This document shows, one piece after another, positions 34,505 to 44,712 of a stretch of 64,000 nucleotides of DNA. The notes beneath the pieces were generated by a model, which was not told the origin of the DNA, ran no database searches, and saw only the letters and a program-made list of their open reading frames with translations. The translations under genes and the position numbers were made by a program. The DNA is taken from the NCBI RefSeq assembly GCF_021369635.1, contig NZ_JAJNBZ010000019.1, forward strand, positions 60,671 to 124,670. Reading direction: 5' to 3'. Within the stretch, counting starts at the first letter, position 1. Each line of letters opens with the position of its first letter. This DNA is from Paenibacillus profundus. Its GTDB lineage: Bacteria; Bacillota; Bacilli; Paenibacillales; Paenibacillaceae.

Positions 34505-36085
34505 GTGATCGCGAATACGAAGGGAAGAACTCGAATTGCCGGTTCAAATGTGGAAGTATCTCATAGAAACCTGCCGGTTGCTAAGCTTGTTGAGTCCGCT
34601 CTCCTCCACGGAGAAGGGCATCTGACTTCTACAGGCGCGCTGCAAATTACGACAGGCAAGTATACAGGACGCTCTCCGAAGGATAAGTTCATCGTTAGGG
34701 AGCCTCAGTCGACAGACCATATTGCGTGGGGGAAAGTTAATCAGGCTCTCACTCCTGAACAATTTGATTTGCTTTATGAGAAAACGATGAATTATATGGA
34801 GAGCCGCAATCTATTCGTGTTCAACGGTTATGCAGGGGCAGACCAAGCCTATCGCCTGCCTATCCGAATTATTAACGAATACGCATGGCAAAATTTATTT
34901 GTTCATCAGTTGTTTATTCGTCCTACTGCGGCTGAACTGCAGTCTCATGAACCCGAATTTACCGTTATTGCGATGCCTGGCTTGAAAGCGGATCCGGTCA
35001 CGGACGGTACGAATTCCGAGACCTTCATTGTCATTTCATTCGAGAGAAAGACAGTACTGATCGGCGGAACCCACTATGCGGGTGAGATGAAGAAATCGAT
35101 TTTCAGCGTGATGAACTATTTGCTCCCATTCCATGACGTAATGCCGATGCATTGTTCGGCTAATGTAGGGGAGGCGGGAGATACCGCTTTGTTCTTCGGT
35201 TTATCGGGAACAGGCAAGACGACGTTGTCGGCTGACACGGACCGCAGATTAATAGGCGATGACGAGCATGGCTGGTCGGACACAGGTGTATTTAACTTCG
35301 AAGGCGGATGTTATGCCAAATGCATTGGGCTGACACAGAAGAAAGAGCCGCAAATATGGAATGCGATCCAGTTCGGCTCCGTCTTGGAGAACGTGGTGAT
35401 TGACGCCGTTTCCGGCGAGGCAGACTACCATAATAATGAATTGACGGAGAATTCGCGGGCCGCCTATCCGATTGAATATATTCAAGGCTCGGTCATACCC
35501 GGAGTCGCCGGCCATCCGAACGTCATTATCTTTTTAACCGCCGATGCCTTTGGTGTGCTGCCTCCTGTGTCCAAGCTGACGAAGGAGCAAGCGATGTATC
35601 ACTTCCTGTCGGGCTATACCTCCAAGCTGGCGGGTACGGAACGCGGCGTAACCGACCCGGAAGCAACGTTCTCAGCATGCTTTGCAGGCCCATTCCTTCC
35701 GCTTAGACCGGATGTTTACGCGGAAATGCTCGGCGACAAAATAACGAAGCACGGCGCGCGCGTCTATTTGGTCAATACAGGTTGGAGCGGCGGTCCTTAC
35801 GGGATTGGCGAGCGGATGAATCTGTCGTACACAAGAGCTATGATTACGGCGATTATAAATGGAAGTATTGAGAATGCGTCATTCACTCCTCATCCCGTGT
35901 TCGGCATGCTTATCCCTGATGCTATTCCGTTGGTTCCCAATGAACTGCTCGATCCGAGAAACGTATGGGCGGATAAATCGGCCTATGATCGACAAGCGAG
36001 ACAGCTTGCGCAGCTCTTTTCTCAAAATTTCGAAAAATTCAGCGGTGTATCGGACACAATCAAGCTTGCTGGCCCGCAACTGTAG
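34505..36085 (+). CDS. pckA: Phosphoenolpyruvate carboxykinase (ATP)
   Basis: This 526-residue enzyme turns oxaloacetate and ATP into phosphoenolpyruvate, the committed step of gluconeogenesis. Motifs are [29 protein letters not shown], the P-loop GLSGTGKTT (232-240), [11 protein letters not shown] with metal-binding residues, and FACFAG-type [15 protein letters not shown] 34505 follows AGGAGG at 34493-34498, 21 nt after gapB, so the two are one operon and share control. A long hairpin terminator follows. Confidence 0.95.
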   Translation: MIANTKGRTRIAGSNVEVSHRNLPVAKLVESALLHGEGHLTSTGALQITTGKYTGRSPKDKFIVREPQSTDHIAWGKVNQALTPEQFDLLYEKTMNYMESRNLFVFNGYAGADQAYRLPIRIINEYAWQNLFVHQLFIRPTAAELQSHEPEFTVIAMPGLKADPVTDGTNSETFIVISFERKTVLIGGTHYAGEMKKSIFSVMNYLLPFHDVMPMHCSANVGEAGDTALFFGLSGTGKTTLSADTDRRLIGDDEHGWSDTGVFNFEGGCYAKCIGLTQKKEPQIWNAIQFGSVLENVVIDAVSGEADYHNNELTENSRAAYPIEYIQGSVIPGVAGHPNVIIFLTADAFGVLPPVSKLTKEQAMYHFLSGYTSKLAGTERGVTDPEATFSACFAGPFLPLRPDVYAEMLGDKITKHGARVYLVNTGWSGGPYGIGERMNLSYTRAMITAIINGSIENASFTPHPVFGMLIPDAIPLVPNELLDPRNVWADKSAYDRQARQLAQLFSQNFEKFSGVSDTIKLAGPQL

Positions 36086-36146
36086 TTGCAGTGCGCTCTA
36101 GCGGTTTCGAAAGTCCAATTTAGAAAGATTTATAACGGTTCTGTGA

Positions 36147-36197
36147 AAAGGGGGCTGTCTCAGAAGTCATGAAAATGACTTAGAGATAGCCCCCTTT
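36147..36197 (+). terminator. Long terminator hairpin after pckA
   Basis: AAAGGGGGCTGTCTCAGAAG TCAT pairs with ATGACTTAGAGATAGCCCCC TTT over about 22 bp with a 4-nt loop. The long stem could also be the relic of a small inverted-repeat element, as the T tract is short. No gene is seen in 36198-36463. Confidence 0.65.
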
Positions 36198-36463
36198 CGA
36201 CAGTAAAGTGGAATGTCTGATCGTGATTCTAACGAATTTACCAATTGGAGGTTACGATCGGCTAGTTCTTTTCGTATGAAAAGTCAGGCAGCGCAGGTCT
36301 TCAGAAAAGCAACCCACGGTCCAGCGGCAATCCCGCCAGTCGAAACGGAACGAATGTTCTTGGAATCGTGTGGGGTATGGATGGTATAATAGTAGGGCGA
36401 GAGGTATTTTGAAGCAATCCGTCCGTTAGAGGATGGTGGATGACTGTTATGGAAGTGATAGGA

Positions 36464-36736
36464 TGTTGCGTGAAGTAAAGAAACTCACCGATCGGATTGA
36501 AAAGGAAGACCGATATCCTTTTCATATTCCAGCAATTCAACACTTGTGAGGCGGCTTTGTCTCCAGCGCGTCAATTGGCGTTTCTCAGCATTATCCATCA
36601 GATGCAGAAGAACGCTCAGCTCATCATTGCCACACATTCGCCCATTCTGCTCGGGTATCCCGACGCAGACATCTATAATTTCAACGTGCTGCTCTTGGAA
36701 AATCGTAAAGTCTACTTAAATGAACTGTTGGATTGA
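36464..36736 (+). pseudogene. AAA-family ATPase with internal deletion
   Basis: The first 28 codons ([28 protein letters not shown]) match the start of small predicted AAA ATPases that continue into a Walker A motif. Here a TGA follows. In a second frame the sequence jumps straight to the C-terminal half: [20 protein letters not shown], then [20 protein letters not shown]. Walker A and most of the core are deleted. Confidence 0.72.
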
Positions 36737-36770
36737 GCCATGGAGTGGCGCAGAGAACTTGGAGGATGAT

Positions 36771-37463
36771 ATGACACTATTCACTGCAATCAAGAACAAG
36801 TCTCTTGCTCAATTGAGAGAAGCAGCTGTCGCGGCCGATTTGAACGAGCAGGATAATTACGGACGAACGCCGCTGCATTACGCCATTACGCAGAAAGCGC
36901 CGATTGAACTGTTCGAGGCTCTGCTGGAGCTTGGCGCCGATCCGCGTATTAAGGATAAGCTCGGTGAGAGTGTAATCGGCAAAGCCATTAAATTCAAAAA
37001 TAAAGCTGCGGTTCAAGCATTGATAGCCCGCGGGGCGGGGCTGGATCATCCAGCAGGTGTACAATGTACGCCTTGGTTTCAAGCGAGGCATTATCCCGAG
37101 ATTGCGGATTTGCTCCTATCTACTAAAGGCGCAGTCCGTCTGACATTGACGCAGGACGAGCGGAATCTCATTGATGAGGTGCTCTACTCAGACGAACCAG
37201 TTGGACTTATGCATAAGCTGAAAACGCCTGAACTTTTGCATGCTTACGTGCTTGGATTTAACTGGGACGATGACATCCAGCCGATGGAAATAGTGCTGCA
37301 GCATCCGGATTGTATGGAGATTACGGCTATTGAAATGTTTGAACTGGCGGATGGGGAGTTCTGGCTTGAGCACGAGCAGATTCAACATGGATACAAAGAG
37401 CGCTTCGTCCGCTTCGTCAATCACATTTTGCAGCGGTTTCCTAACGTGTATCAATCGCAGTGA
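36771..37463 (+). CDS. Ankyrin-repeat protein with DUF4274-like domain
   Basis: The 230-residue protein begins with about three ankyrin repeats (DNYGRTPLHYAITQKAPIEL and ALLELGADPRIKDKLGESVI, then AVQALIARGAGLDH). It ends with a DUF4274-like domain (LLHAYVLGFNWDDDIQPMEI VLQHPDC then ALEMFELADG-like AIEMFELADGEFW). Such combinations occur among immunity and accessory proteins, but no function is known. GGAGGAT precedes ATG 36771. Confidence 0.75.
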   Translation: MTLFTAIKNKSLAQLREAAVAADLNEQDNYGRTPLHYAITQKAPIELFEALLELGADPRIKDKLGESVIGKAIKFKNKAAVQALIARGAGLDHPAGVQCTPWFQARHYPEIADLLLSTKGAVRLTLTQDERNLIDEVLYSDEPVGLMHKLKTPELLHAYVLGFNWDDDIQPMEIVLQHPDCMEITAIEMFELADGEFWLEHEQIQHGYKERFVRFVNHILQRFPNVYQSQ

Positions 37464-37609
37464 AAGGAGAAGATAGCACAATAATTACTGACAATTCACC
37501 TTGGAACATTTCTATCTCGGGTGATTTTATATACAGGTCAGGGAGAAATATTGAGCTTGCTCATGTAGGCAAGTGGAAGGATAAGAGACTAAATAGGAGA
37601 GTGAATAGA

Positions 37610-38272
37610 ATGATACAAGCCCTTGTTTTCGATTTTGACGGATTAATTATTGATACGGAAACCCCTTGGTATTATGCGTTCCAGCAAGTATATCAGCGAT
37701 ATGGATTTGAACTGCCCTTGTCCGTATATGCGCAATGCATCGGCACGACATTCCATGATTTCAACCCATATGCGAATCTGGCTGAACAAGCTGGTGTCGA
37801 TGTGGAAGTGATTACACGTGAGTGCAAAACAGCGCATGCCGCTTTAATGGAGCGTATTGAGCTAAGAGCGGGTGTACAGGATTATTTGAAAGAAGCGAAA
37901 CGGCTCAACTTGAAGGTCGGGATCGCATCGAGCTCCGAATATGCATGGATCGAGCCGCTTTTGAAGAAGAATGACATCTTCCATTATTTCGATACGATAC
38001 AGACCGCAGACGTCGTGGCCAAGGTGAAGCCGGATCCAGAGCTATATGTAAAAGCATTGGCGGCATTGGAGGTCGAGGGCAGTCAGGCCATTTCCTTCGA
38101 GGACTCATTGAATGGCTTTACGGCTGCCAAGGCGGCGGGATTGAATTGCGTCGTCGTCCCGAACGAGGTAACTCGCCATCTGCCATTCGCAGAACATGAT
38201 CTGATGCTGACTTCCATGTCGGATATGCCACTTGCGGAGGTCATTGTTAAGCTGAGCGGTTCAACAGCTTGA
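37610..38272 (+). CDS. HAD-superfamily phosphatase / phosphoglucomutase-like protein
   Basis: The 220-residue cytosolic enzyme has all HAD motifs: motif I VFDFDGLIIDTET, motif II GIASSSEYAW, motif III lysine in KVKPDPELYV and motif IV SFEDSLNGFTAAKAAG. The cap domain and DGLIIDTE signature are those of beta-phosphoglucomutase or phosphoglycolate-phosphatase relatives; the substrate is not known. AGGAGAG precedes ATG 37610, so the frame that is open back to 37460 is not used. Confidence 0.88.
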   Translation: MIQALVFDFDGLIIDTETPWYYAFQQVYQRYGFELPLSVYAQCIGTTFHDFNPYANLAEQAGVDVEVITRECKTAHAALMERIELRAGVQDYLKEAKRLNLKVGIASSSEYAWIEPLLKKNDIFHYFDTIQTADVVAKVKPDPELYVKALAALEVEGSQAISFEDSLNGFTAAKAAGLNCVVVPNEVTRHLPFAEHDLMLTSMSDMPLAEVIVKLSGSTA

Positions 38273-38314
38273 ATGGATAGTTAATCTGTGTGCATAAGCT
38301 AAGGTGATATAACG

Positions 38315-38635
38315 ATGAAAATTGAAATGACAAATCAATGTTTTACGATAACTGACGATCAGGGGCGTTCTATATCCAATGAATGGTATGAAGTGTATAG
38401 AGTTCATATTTATGTGATAGACTGTGTGCTTTGGACCAATCGCTGTATTGAACTGGAATTTGAATATGGCAAGTTCGCCGAAGTGCATGATGATTTTGAG
38501 GGATGGGGGGAGTTGGTCGATCAACTGGATCAATATCTTCCGATTACCGATCACTTGTGGAGAGAAAGGCTAATGAACTGCAGCCCCGATGACAAAGTAG
38601 ATACGATATTCGAGAGAACTGTAAGCAATCGGTAG
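38315..38635 (+). CDS. Hypothetical protein, possibly C-terminally frameshifted
   Basis: The 106-residue acidic protein (VHIYVIDCVLWTNRCIELEF, HDDFEGWGELVDQLDQYLP) is not recognised. It stops at 38633-38635, but another frame continues straight on: CKQSVEFIVALLPSRDRAEI KQTIEEWMEHLNAV, up to a TGA at 38722-38724. That looks like a natural C-terminus, so a frameshift near 38620 is possible. Confidence 0.5.
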   Translation: MKIEMTNQCFTITDDQGRSISNEWYEVYRVHIYVIDCVLWTNRCIELEFEYGKFAEVHDDFEGWGELVDQLDQYLPITDHLWRERLMNCSPDDKVDTIFERTVSNR

Positions 38636-38752
38636 AATTCATCGTTGCTTTGCTGCCATCACGCGATAGAGCTGAGATTAAACAGACTATTGAAGAATGG
38701 ATGGAACATTTAAACGCTGTTTGATTGAATAACCTCTAGAGGGAGGCAGGCC

Positions 38753-39358
38753 ATGGGATCCAGAATCATGCACTTTACGATCGCAACGTTACTGACCGGC
38801 AAGCTAGGCATACAAGACGATAGCTTTCTGGTGGGAGGCATCGCTCCCGATGCTAGTAAACATATAAATGCTCCTAAGCAGCAATCTCACTTTGTATACA
38901 AGGATGCGGAGGGGCACAGCTTCGTCAATCATGAGCGGTTCTGCCGCAAATATTTGTCGGAACAAGCTCGTCCGTTTCATTTAGGATATTACTGCCACCT
39001 CATCGCGGATGACATATGGCTGCAAGATATTTACTATCCCAAAATAAAGTGGCTGGAAGCGGGCGAGAAAAAAGAGACACAGCAGCGATATTACAATGAT
39101 TTTAGACGGCTGAACGGCATTCTCATTGATCATTATCATTTAGAGTGGAAGGACATGAACCCCATTGCAGTGGAAATCGATGAGATCGATTGCGTTTGTC
39201 TGCCAGCGCTCATTGCCGATTTGAAAGATGACTTCGTGCGAAAAGATGATACCCGAGGGGAAGCGTTGCAGTTTTTCCGGCTTGAGGAGATTATTAGTTA
39301 TATCGAGAAATCGGTTCATATAAGTATGGAAGCGATTGCGGGTAAAGTGAGAGCGTAA
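38753..39358 (+). CDS. Zinc-dependent phospholipase C-like protein
   Basis: The 201-residue protein has the spaced His/Asp pattern of the zinc-dependent phospholipase C/S1-P1-like group: MGSRIMHFTIATLL, GGIAPDASKHI, KQQSHFVYKD and HLGYYCHLIADDIWLQ. No signal peptide, so it would act inside the cell. Substrate unknown. AGAGGGAGGC precedes ATG 38753. The following 39359-39743 holds no gene that I can support. Confidence 0.68.
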   Translation: MGSRIMHFTIATLLTGKLGIQDDSFLVGGIAPDASKHINAPKQQSHFVYKDAEGHSFVNHERFCRKYLSEQARPFHLGYYCHLIADDIWLQDIYYPKIKWLEAGEKKETQQRYYNDFRRLNGILIDHYHLEWKDMNPIAVEIDEIDCVCLPALIADLKDDFVRKDDTRGEALQFFRLEEIISYIEKSVHISMEAIAGKVRA

Positions 39359-39743
39359 CGCGTCATTCATCATTAGCTATATAAATGGAACGAAAGAAAG
39401 ATCACTTTGCCAGCCAATAACGATACGCTGCCAAGTACTTCTATCCATTCTCCCTCTCGTTCAGAATGGTCATCCTTCCGTAGGGTAAGGTTAACTTTGA
39501 TGTACATATTTCTAGTAACATTGTTACTCAGACGATGCAGCAACATCACTGTTAGATCACACAGCCTAACGCCTAAGACATGCGGGAATCGATTATTACT
39601 GATTGAAAGGGAGAGTGTCAGGAAGTGCCGAACGGAGAGAGTATCGCCGCTCCAATATGTTGAAATAAGTAACGAAACGGTATCCAACTCTTATCAATAA
39701 ATTCAATAGTTCAACTTACATAGTTTCATTATGGGAGGTCTAT

Positions 39744-40041
39744 ATGAGCATGCTGAAAGTACTCATTCATCAGCTGATCCCGTATGAATGGCATTGTTGG
39801 ATTTTTGGAAAACTCGTCGGGACTATATTTGAACGATACGATAGAAACATTGGAGCGTATCCATGCCTTGCAGGATTATGAGATCATGAGCAGCATTCGG
39901 CGCATTCTAGTCAAATACGGGATGACGACACAGCAATTGCGTGGTAATGTCAATTCACAAGAACCTTATGAAATTAAGCCCCGGAATACCCAAGACTTTT
40001 CAACATCATTGCTCCCTACTTCGTATACGCGGGTTAGCTAA
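39744..40041 (+). pseudogene. DUF4375 (DMP19-like) protein, truncated and frameshifted
   Basis: GGGAGG and ATG 39744 start MSMLKVLIHQ, and after ~13 codons the frame is lost. In another frame NGIVGFLENSSGLYLNDTIE TLERIHALQDYEIM matches the core of DUF4375 proteins (NGG...F..NSSG...DT). The middle of the protein is missing. Confidence 0.55.
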
Positions 40042-40085
40042 ACGCCATTGGAGTGAGGAAAAACCATTGAAGAGGTGAGCATACC

Positions 40086-40241
40086 GTGCCGCACAATAAA
40101 TTTCGGTTCAGTCTGCAGGCAACAATCATGTGGCTGGTATGCGGAGTGGTGGCTTTGGCATTGATTGTAACCGGTTACATGATAGAGCATGAAACGGCCA
40201 AGAATACGGAGTATCTTGAGTGTCAAAAAATGAATGCTTAA
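40086..40241 (+). pseudogene. N-terminal stub of a citrate/malate-type sensor kinase
   Basis: GAGGTGA precedes GTG 40086. The 51 codons encode FRFSLQATIMWLVCGVVALALIVTGYMI, the first transmembrane helix of a DcuS/CitS-type sensor kinase, and then stop. The periplasmic, PAS and kinase domains are absent. It lies just upstream of a broken 2-hydroxycarboxylate transporter gene, the usual partner. Confidence 0.55.
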
Positions 40242-40254
40242 CTTTCAAAATCTA

Positions 40255-40268
40255 TAAAAGCGTTTACA
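40255..40268 (-). promoter_or_regulatory. cre site upstream of the citrate-type transporter remnant
   Basis: Read on the minus strand, TGTAAACGCTTTTA differs from TGWAANCGNTNWCA at one base. It lies 46 nt before the transporter ATG, the normal place for CcpA repression of citrate uptake. Confidence 0.5.
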
Positions 40269-40314
40269 ATTCCGTTATGATGGAGCCGTAACTTATATGA
40301 TGGAGGTGTTGGTG

Positions 40315-41265
40315 ATGGAAAACGCCCAACAATATGAGACGGGTCCATTGAAGAAATCGGAAGCAAAAACGGAGAGGAAGTCCGGCCGAAGGTCGAAATG
40401 GTCCGACTTGAAGGTGGGGGTCATTCCTTTGCCGCATTATATCGGACTTGCGTCTATCATATTCCTGGCGGCCTATTTCAGCAAGCTCCCTTCGGATATG
40501 ATCGGCGGCTTTGCCGTTATTATCATTTTGGGAATGCTGCTTGGGGATATCGGACTGAAGGTGCCGATTCTGAAGGATATCGGCGGTCCGGCGATCTTGT
40601 CTATATTCGTGCCGTCCGTGCTGGTGTTCCTGAACGTGTTTAACCCTTCTGTTACGGATGCGGTCACTGCACTCATGAAAGAAGCGAATTTTCTGTACTT
40701 CTATATTTCATGTCTCGTGGCCGGCAGTATAATTGGCATGAATCGTACTGTGCTGGTCAAAGGCTTCGTCCGGATGTTCGTGCCGCTCGTGGCGGGCACG
40801 CTTGCTTCGGTCGGCATGGGATAGGGCGCCATCATGATGATTATCGGAGCGACGATCGTCAAATATGCGAAGCTGCTGCCCGCGAAGATGGAACACGGCG
40901 CATTTCATATGTACAAATTCGTTTCCACTTCATTGACGTGGCCGCTCATGGTCGGACTGGGCATGCTGTACGTGCCGTTGAATGATGTAGTCAACATCAT
41001 CAGTCCGGGATATGTATTGGTATGCGCGTCCGTTGTATTGGCGATGGTTGGCTCTGGTTATTTCGTTGCGCGCTGGATGAATATGTACCCGGTGGAATCG
41101 GCCATCGTGACCGGTTGCCATAGCGGTCTGGGCGGGACGGGTGACGTTGCAATTCTATCCGCATCCAATCGGATGGGTATGATGCCGTTCGCTCAAATTT
41201 CCACGCGGCTTGGCGGAGCCGCGACAGTCATCGCTGCTGCGCTGCTAATGAAAATGTTCAGTTAA
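40315..41265 (+). pseudogene. 2-hydroxycarboxylate (citrate/malate) transporter with internal deletion
   Basis: The N-terminal part (WSDLKVGVIPLPHYIGLASI, GGFAVIIILGMLLGDIGLKV, GGPAILSIFVPSVLVF) and the C-terminal part (GAIMMIIGATIVKYAK, VTGCHSGLGGTGDVAILSAS NRM, FAQISTRLGGA) match the CCS/2HCT family of Na+-dependent citrate or malate carriers. A TAG sits at 40822-40824 and about 120 residues are missing between the halves, which stay in frame. The usual length is ~450 residues; here 317 remain. Not functional. Confidence 0.82.
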
Positions 41266-41377
41266 AAAACGATAGCATCAATTGTAAATTCATGGTATGA
41301 TTTAAAACATAGTAAGCATATCGGGATATGTTAATTACTGCTATGGAAACTGCAGGAACACATCGGAGGAGAGCCGA

Positions 41378-41575
41378 ATGACGAAGACGTTAGGTACGAG
41401 TACAGCAACGGAAGCGCCTGCTTTATTTTTGGCGCATGGATCGCCAATAATAGCGATTCATGATAATGATTACACCGGATTTCTGGAAGAGTTGGGTCGG
41501 AGCATTCCACAAGCTGAAGCGATTGTCGTATTTACCGCCCATGAACCGTTTCATGCACCCCATCAGTATAGGTGA
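41378..41575 (+). pseudogene. LigB-type (4,5-DOPA-like) extradiol dioxygenase N-terminal fragment
   Basis: After a good ribosome binding site (GGAGGAG) the frame encodes APALFLAHGSPIIAIHDNDY TGFLEELG and AIVVFTAHEPF, the start of class III extradiol ring-cleavage dioxygenases (YgiD-like, with the first metal-binding His). It ends after 65 codons; the family is ~260 residues. Confidence 0.7.
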
Positions 41576-41721
41576 TTCGAGTTGCTTCACTTTCCCAACA
41601 AGAACGAAATCCGGTAGGAAATGCTTTTTGATTTGATTTTTGCAATATTTTTGTTAGGATTAAGCATGTAACCCTTTTCATTTCTTAGAAAACATCATAT
41701 CACGAAGAGAGGTACTGTTCG

Positions 41722-44544
41722 ATGGATTGGAAACCAACATCTGCTATGAACATCACGAAGAATGACAAGAAAGATGCGTTGAATTGGGCGGCAGCCGCAG
41801 AAACCCCGCGCGGACCGGAACAACCTTATCTGCACGGCTATAATGCCCGGGAGCTAAGAGAATGGTCCCCGGGAACGGACCCATATGCGCCGTACTTCCG
41901 TTCGAGAGTGCCGCTTGCGAAGCGGATTAAGCCATTCCAGCCAACGCAGGCTCATCCGGAATTGACTGATGCGGCGAAGGTGATGAACCTGTCTGCCGAC
42001 TATGACAAGGAAGAGTGGTTCGGCTCCTACCGGTATAATGACAGCTTTAGCCGCAATATTCTGAAGTTCTGGCAGTATCAAGATATTTATGCTTCTTGGC
42101 ACGGATTGCCGGTGTACGGCTCGCCGACAGAAGAAGGGGAGCATGAATACGGAGTCGTCAACATTCCTAACCCGGCCTACACGGATGCGGCGCACCGCAA
42201 CGGCGTCATCAGCCTGGGCTGCTGGTTCTGGCCGCGCAACATTGACTTTGGCGAACTGGTTGAAGTGACGGAAGACGGTCGGTTCCCGATTGCCGACAAG
42301 ATGGTTGAGATGGCTCATTACTTCGGGTTCGATGGCTACTTCATCAACCAAGAAGCTGCCATTAGCGAAGAGCATGCCATCAAGCTGATGGAGATGCTGA
42401 AATATTTGCGCGATCGTGGCATGTATGTCAGCATTTATGACTGTTTGAGCCCAACGGGGGAGCTGCAATACATTAACTATTTCAATGAAAAGAATGCTCC
42501 TTGGGTTATGGAACAGCAAGATGGGCGCAAAGCGAACGACAGCATTTTCATCAACTATGCGTACACGCCCGAACGGTTGGAGAACAGCAATTCCTATGCT
42601 CGAGAAATCGGCCTGGATCCATTTGAAGCACTGTACTCGGGCATCGAGAACGACAAGTTCCGCTTCGAACGCGGCAACGAGTTGAAGACGGTGTTCCGTG
42701 AAGATGCTTCCCGTACGCCACGCACCAGCTTGGCCCTGTTCGGTACGGATATGGTATGGCACAGAGCGCCGAATCCGTCGGACCCGAACATGCAGAAATA
42801 CGTCGAACACCGCGAGCGGCTGTATTGGTCCGGAGGGAACGGCAATCCTGCGCAAAGCGGTCGGGCCATCGGCGCTGAATCCGAGAGCTGGGACGGTATC
42901 GCGCACTTTATTGCGGAGCGTTCCGTTATCGGTAACTATCCTTTTGCGACGCGATTCAACAACGGTCACGGCCTATTCTTCTTCTTGAACGGACGCACGG
43001 CATCCGCCAAAGGCTGGAACAACATGAGCGCGCAAGATATTTTGCCGACATGGCAGTGGTGGACTGCATCGAAAGGGGAACCGCTGGCGGTCGATTACGA
43101 TTATGGCACGGCATGGAACGGAGGTTCCTCTGTCAAGGCCGAGGGCGTACTGAGCGCCGGCATGGCAACGGATATCCGCTTGTTCAAAACTGAATTGCCG
43201 GTTCAACAAGATGTGGAACTGACTTTCACGTACAAGACAGAAGTAACGCATCAAGGACGTTCGGGCATGGAGATCCCTGCGAATGCGATTGGAGTGCAGG
43301 CGCTTCTATTCTTTACAGACGAACCTGCAACTCCGGTCGTTGTCGATTGTAGTGCAGGTGTTAGCAAGGATTGGACGACGGTGATAGCTAACTTAGGAAC
43401 ATATAAAGGACGAAGCATTGCAGCGATCGGTATGCGCATCGCTTCTGCCTGGAGCGAGGACGCAGAAGTGAAGGTCAATCTTGGCGAGTTGAAGCTGACC
43501 GCAGGCGCGGGGATGCCGGCACCGAAGGCTCCATCTCAATTTAAGGTTGCTCGGGCTTTCTTCGACGACAAGCAGGCATCCTTCTATCTGTCGTGGGATT
43601 TTGCTGAAGATTGCGATACCGATAACATATGGTACTATGATCTGTATCGTGTCCGCGATGGGGAACGTGAAGCGATTGGCCGCATCTTGGATGGTGTCTA
43701 CTATGTGAAATCGATCGACCGCCACGGGGAAGAGACGATTACGTTGGAAGCAGTGGCTGTGAACGTCGAGGGTACGGAGAGCGAGGCCTCCGTCATCACT
43801 TGGCAGTGGGGAGACGGGGAACGGGCTGAATACAGCTATGAGCCTATTCCAGCAGAGCACATCGTGCCGCAGTTTAATGCGGAAGAGGATATCGTCCTTG
43901 AGGCCGGCTGGTCCCGTTATTTGAATGTCCGTGTAACGCCTGCTACGGCGTCCAACCTGGCATTGACCTGGAGCTCCAGCGACGAGAAGGTTGTAGAGGT
44001 AGATGAACGCGGTCAGCTTACAGCCATAGCGTCAGGAACCGCGTCTGTCACGGCGCAAGCTGGGGAAGTGATGGGCGAAGCGGGCATATCGTTCCGTGTC
44101 GACGTTAAGGTTGTCGCACCTGTTGCGCCACCGGAGCAAGGCGTGTCGCTGCAAGCTGAACAGTACGACCGTTCCAACGGTCTGTTCATTCCGGGCAACT
44201 ACGTTCATGTGCGTGATTTGCATTTTGCCGATTGGATGGCGTTCGATGATGTTGACTTCGGCGAGCAGGGCGTAAGCCGGATTACAGTTCGCGCTGCGGT
44301 ATTGACCGAAGATACGCGCATGCAAATGATGCTTGGCGGACCGGAAGGCAAAGCCGTAGTGGATATGGAGCTTCCGCTGCACGATGGCAAGCTGGCTCCG
44401 TTCTACAAGGAATATACGATAGAGCTGGCGGTACGGCTGACAGGCAAGCAGAATCTGCACATTGCATTCACGAATTCGAATATCCGTAAATGGCAAGTGC
44501 GCGATGCGGGCATTTGCGATATCGATTGGATTCATTTTTCATAA
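41722..44544 (+). CDS. GH85 endo-beta-N-acetylglucosaminidase
   Basis: The 940-residue enzyme cuts the chitobiose core of N-glycans. The GH85 barrel (~20-420) shows GVISLGCWFWPRNIDFGELV and FDGYFINQEAA with the catalytic Asn209/Glu211 pair. A beta-sandwich (~430-600), a fibronectin-like segment, a Big2-type Ig domain (~715-790: TWSSSDEKVVEVDERGQLTA) and a CBM6-like domain (~800-940) follow. No signal peptide is visible: the start MDWKPTSAMNITKNDKK is polar. It would be cytosolic unless the true start is lost. GAAGAGAGG precedes ATG 41722. Confidence 0.9.
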   Translation: MDWKPTSAMNITKNDKKDALNWAAAAETPRGPEQPYLHGYNARELREWSPGTDPYAPYFRSRVPLAKRIKPFQPTQAHPELTDAAKVMNLSADYDKEEWFGSYRYNDSFSRNILKFWQYQDIYASWHGLPVYGSPTEEGEHEYGVVNIPNPAYTDAAHRNGVISLGCWFWPRNIDFGELVEVTEDGRFPIADKMVEMAHYFGFDGYFINQEAAISEEHAIKLMEMLKYLRDRGMYVSIYDCLSPTGELQYINYFNEKNAPWVMEQQDGRKANDSIFINYAYTPERLENSNSYAREIGLDPFEALYSGIENDKFRFERGNELKTVFREDASRTPRTSLALFGTDMVWHRAPNPSDPNMQKYVEHRERLYWSGGNGNPAQSGRAIGAESESWDGIAHFIAERSVIGNYPFATRFNNGHGLFFFLNGRTASAKGWNNMSAQDILPTWQWWTASKGEPLAVDYDYGTAWNGGSSVKAEGVLSAGMATDIRLFKTELPVQQDVELTFTYKTEVTHQGRSGMEIPANAIGVQALLFFTDEPATPVVVDCSAGVSKDWTTVIANLGTYKGRSIAAIGMRIASAWSEDAEVKVNLGELKLTAGAGMPAPKAPSQFKVARAFFDDKQASFYLSWDFAEDCDTDNIWYYDLYRVRDGEREAIGRILDGVYYVKSIDRHGEETITLEAVAVNVEGTESEASVITWQWGDGERAEYSYEPIPAEHIVPQFNAEEDIVLEAGWSRYLNVRVTPATASNLALTWSSSDEKVVEVDERGQLTAIASGTASVTAQAGEVMGEAGISFRVDVKVVAPVAPPEQGVSLQAEQYDRSNGLFIPGNYVHVRDLHFADWMAFDDVDFGEQGVSRITVRAAVLTEDTRMQMMLGGPEGKAVVDMELPLHDGKLAPFYKEYTIELAVRLTGKQNLHIAFTNSNIRKWQVRDAGICDIDWIHFS

Positions 44545-44656
44545 TGGAGTTACGATTTCGAAAGAGGCCGCTTTATCCCGTGATATCAGGGTAGGATAAG
44601 ATGAATTAGATTGGTTTCCTGTCGAAGTAAGCTTCATGAAGTGAGCTCCATTGGAA

Positions 44657-44712
44657 AATATACAGTCAAATGTGCGGATTAGACGGTTAGTCGGCACGTG
44701 GACTGTATTTTG
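44657..44712 (+). terminator. Terminator-like hairpin after the GH85 gene
   Basis: ATACAGTC/GACTGTAT outer stem with an inner TGTGC/GCACG stem, followed by TTTTG, ~110 nt after the stop. Confidence 0.55.

Noticed and set aside
39407..39700. Two overlapping ~100-codon frames on opposite strands between the phospholipase-like gene and the DUF4375 remnant
   Set aside because: Neither has a ribosome binding site or recognisable domain, and composition is not gene-like.
41854..42969. 371-codon minus-strand frame inside the GH85 gene
   Set aside because: Antisense shadow; the plus strand has the catalytic motifs and ribosome binding site.
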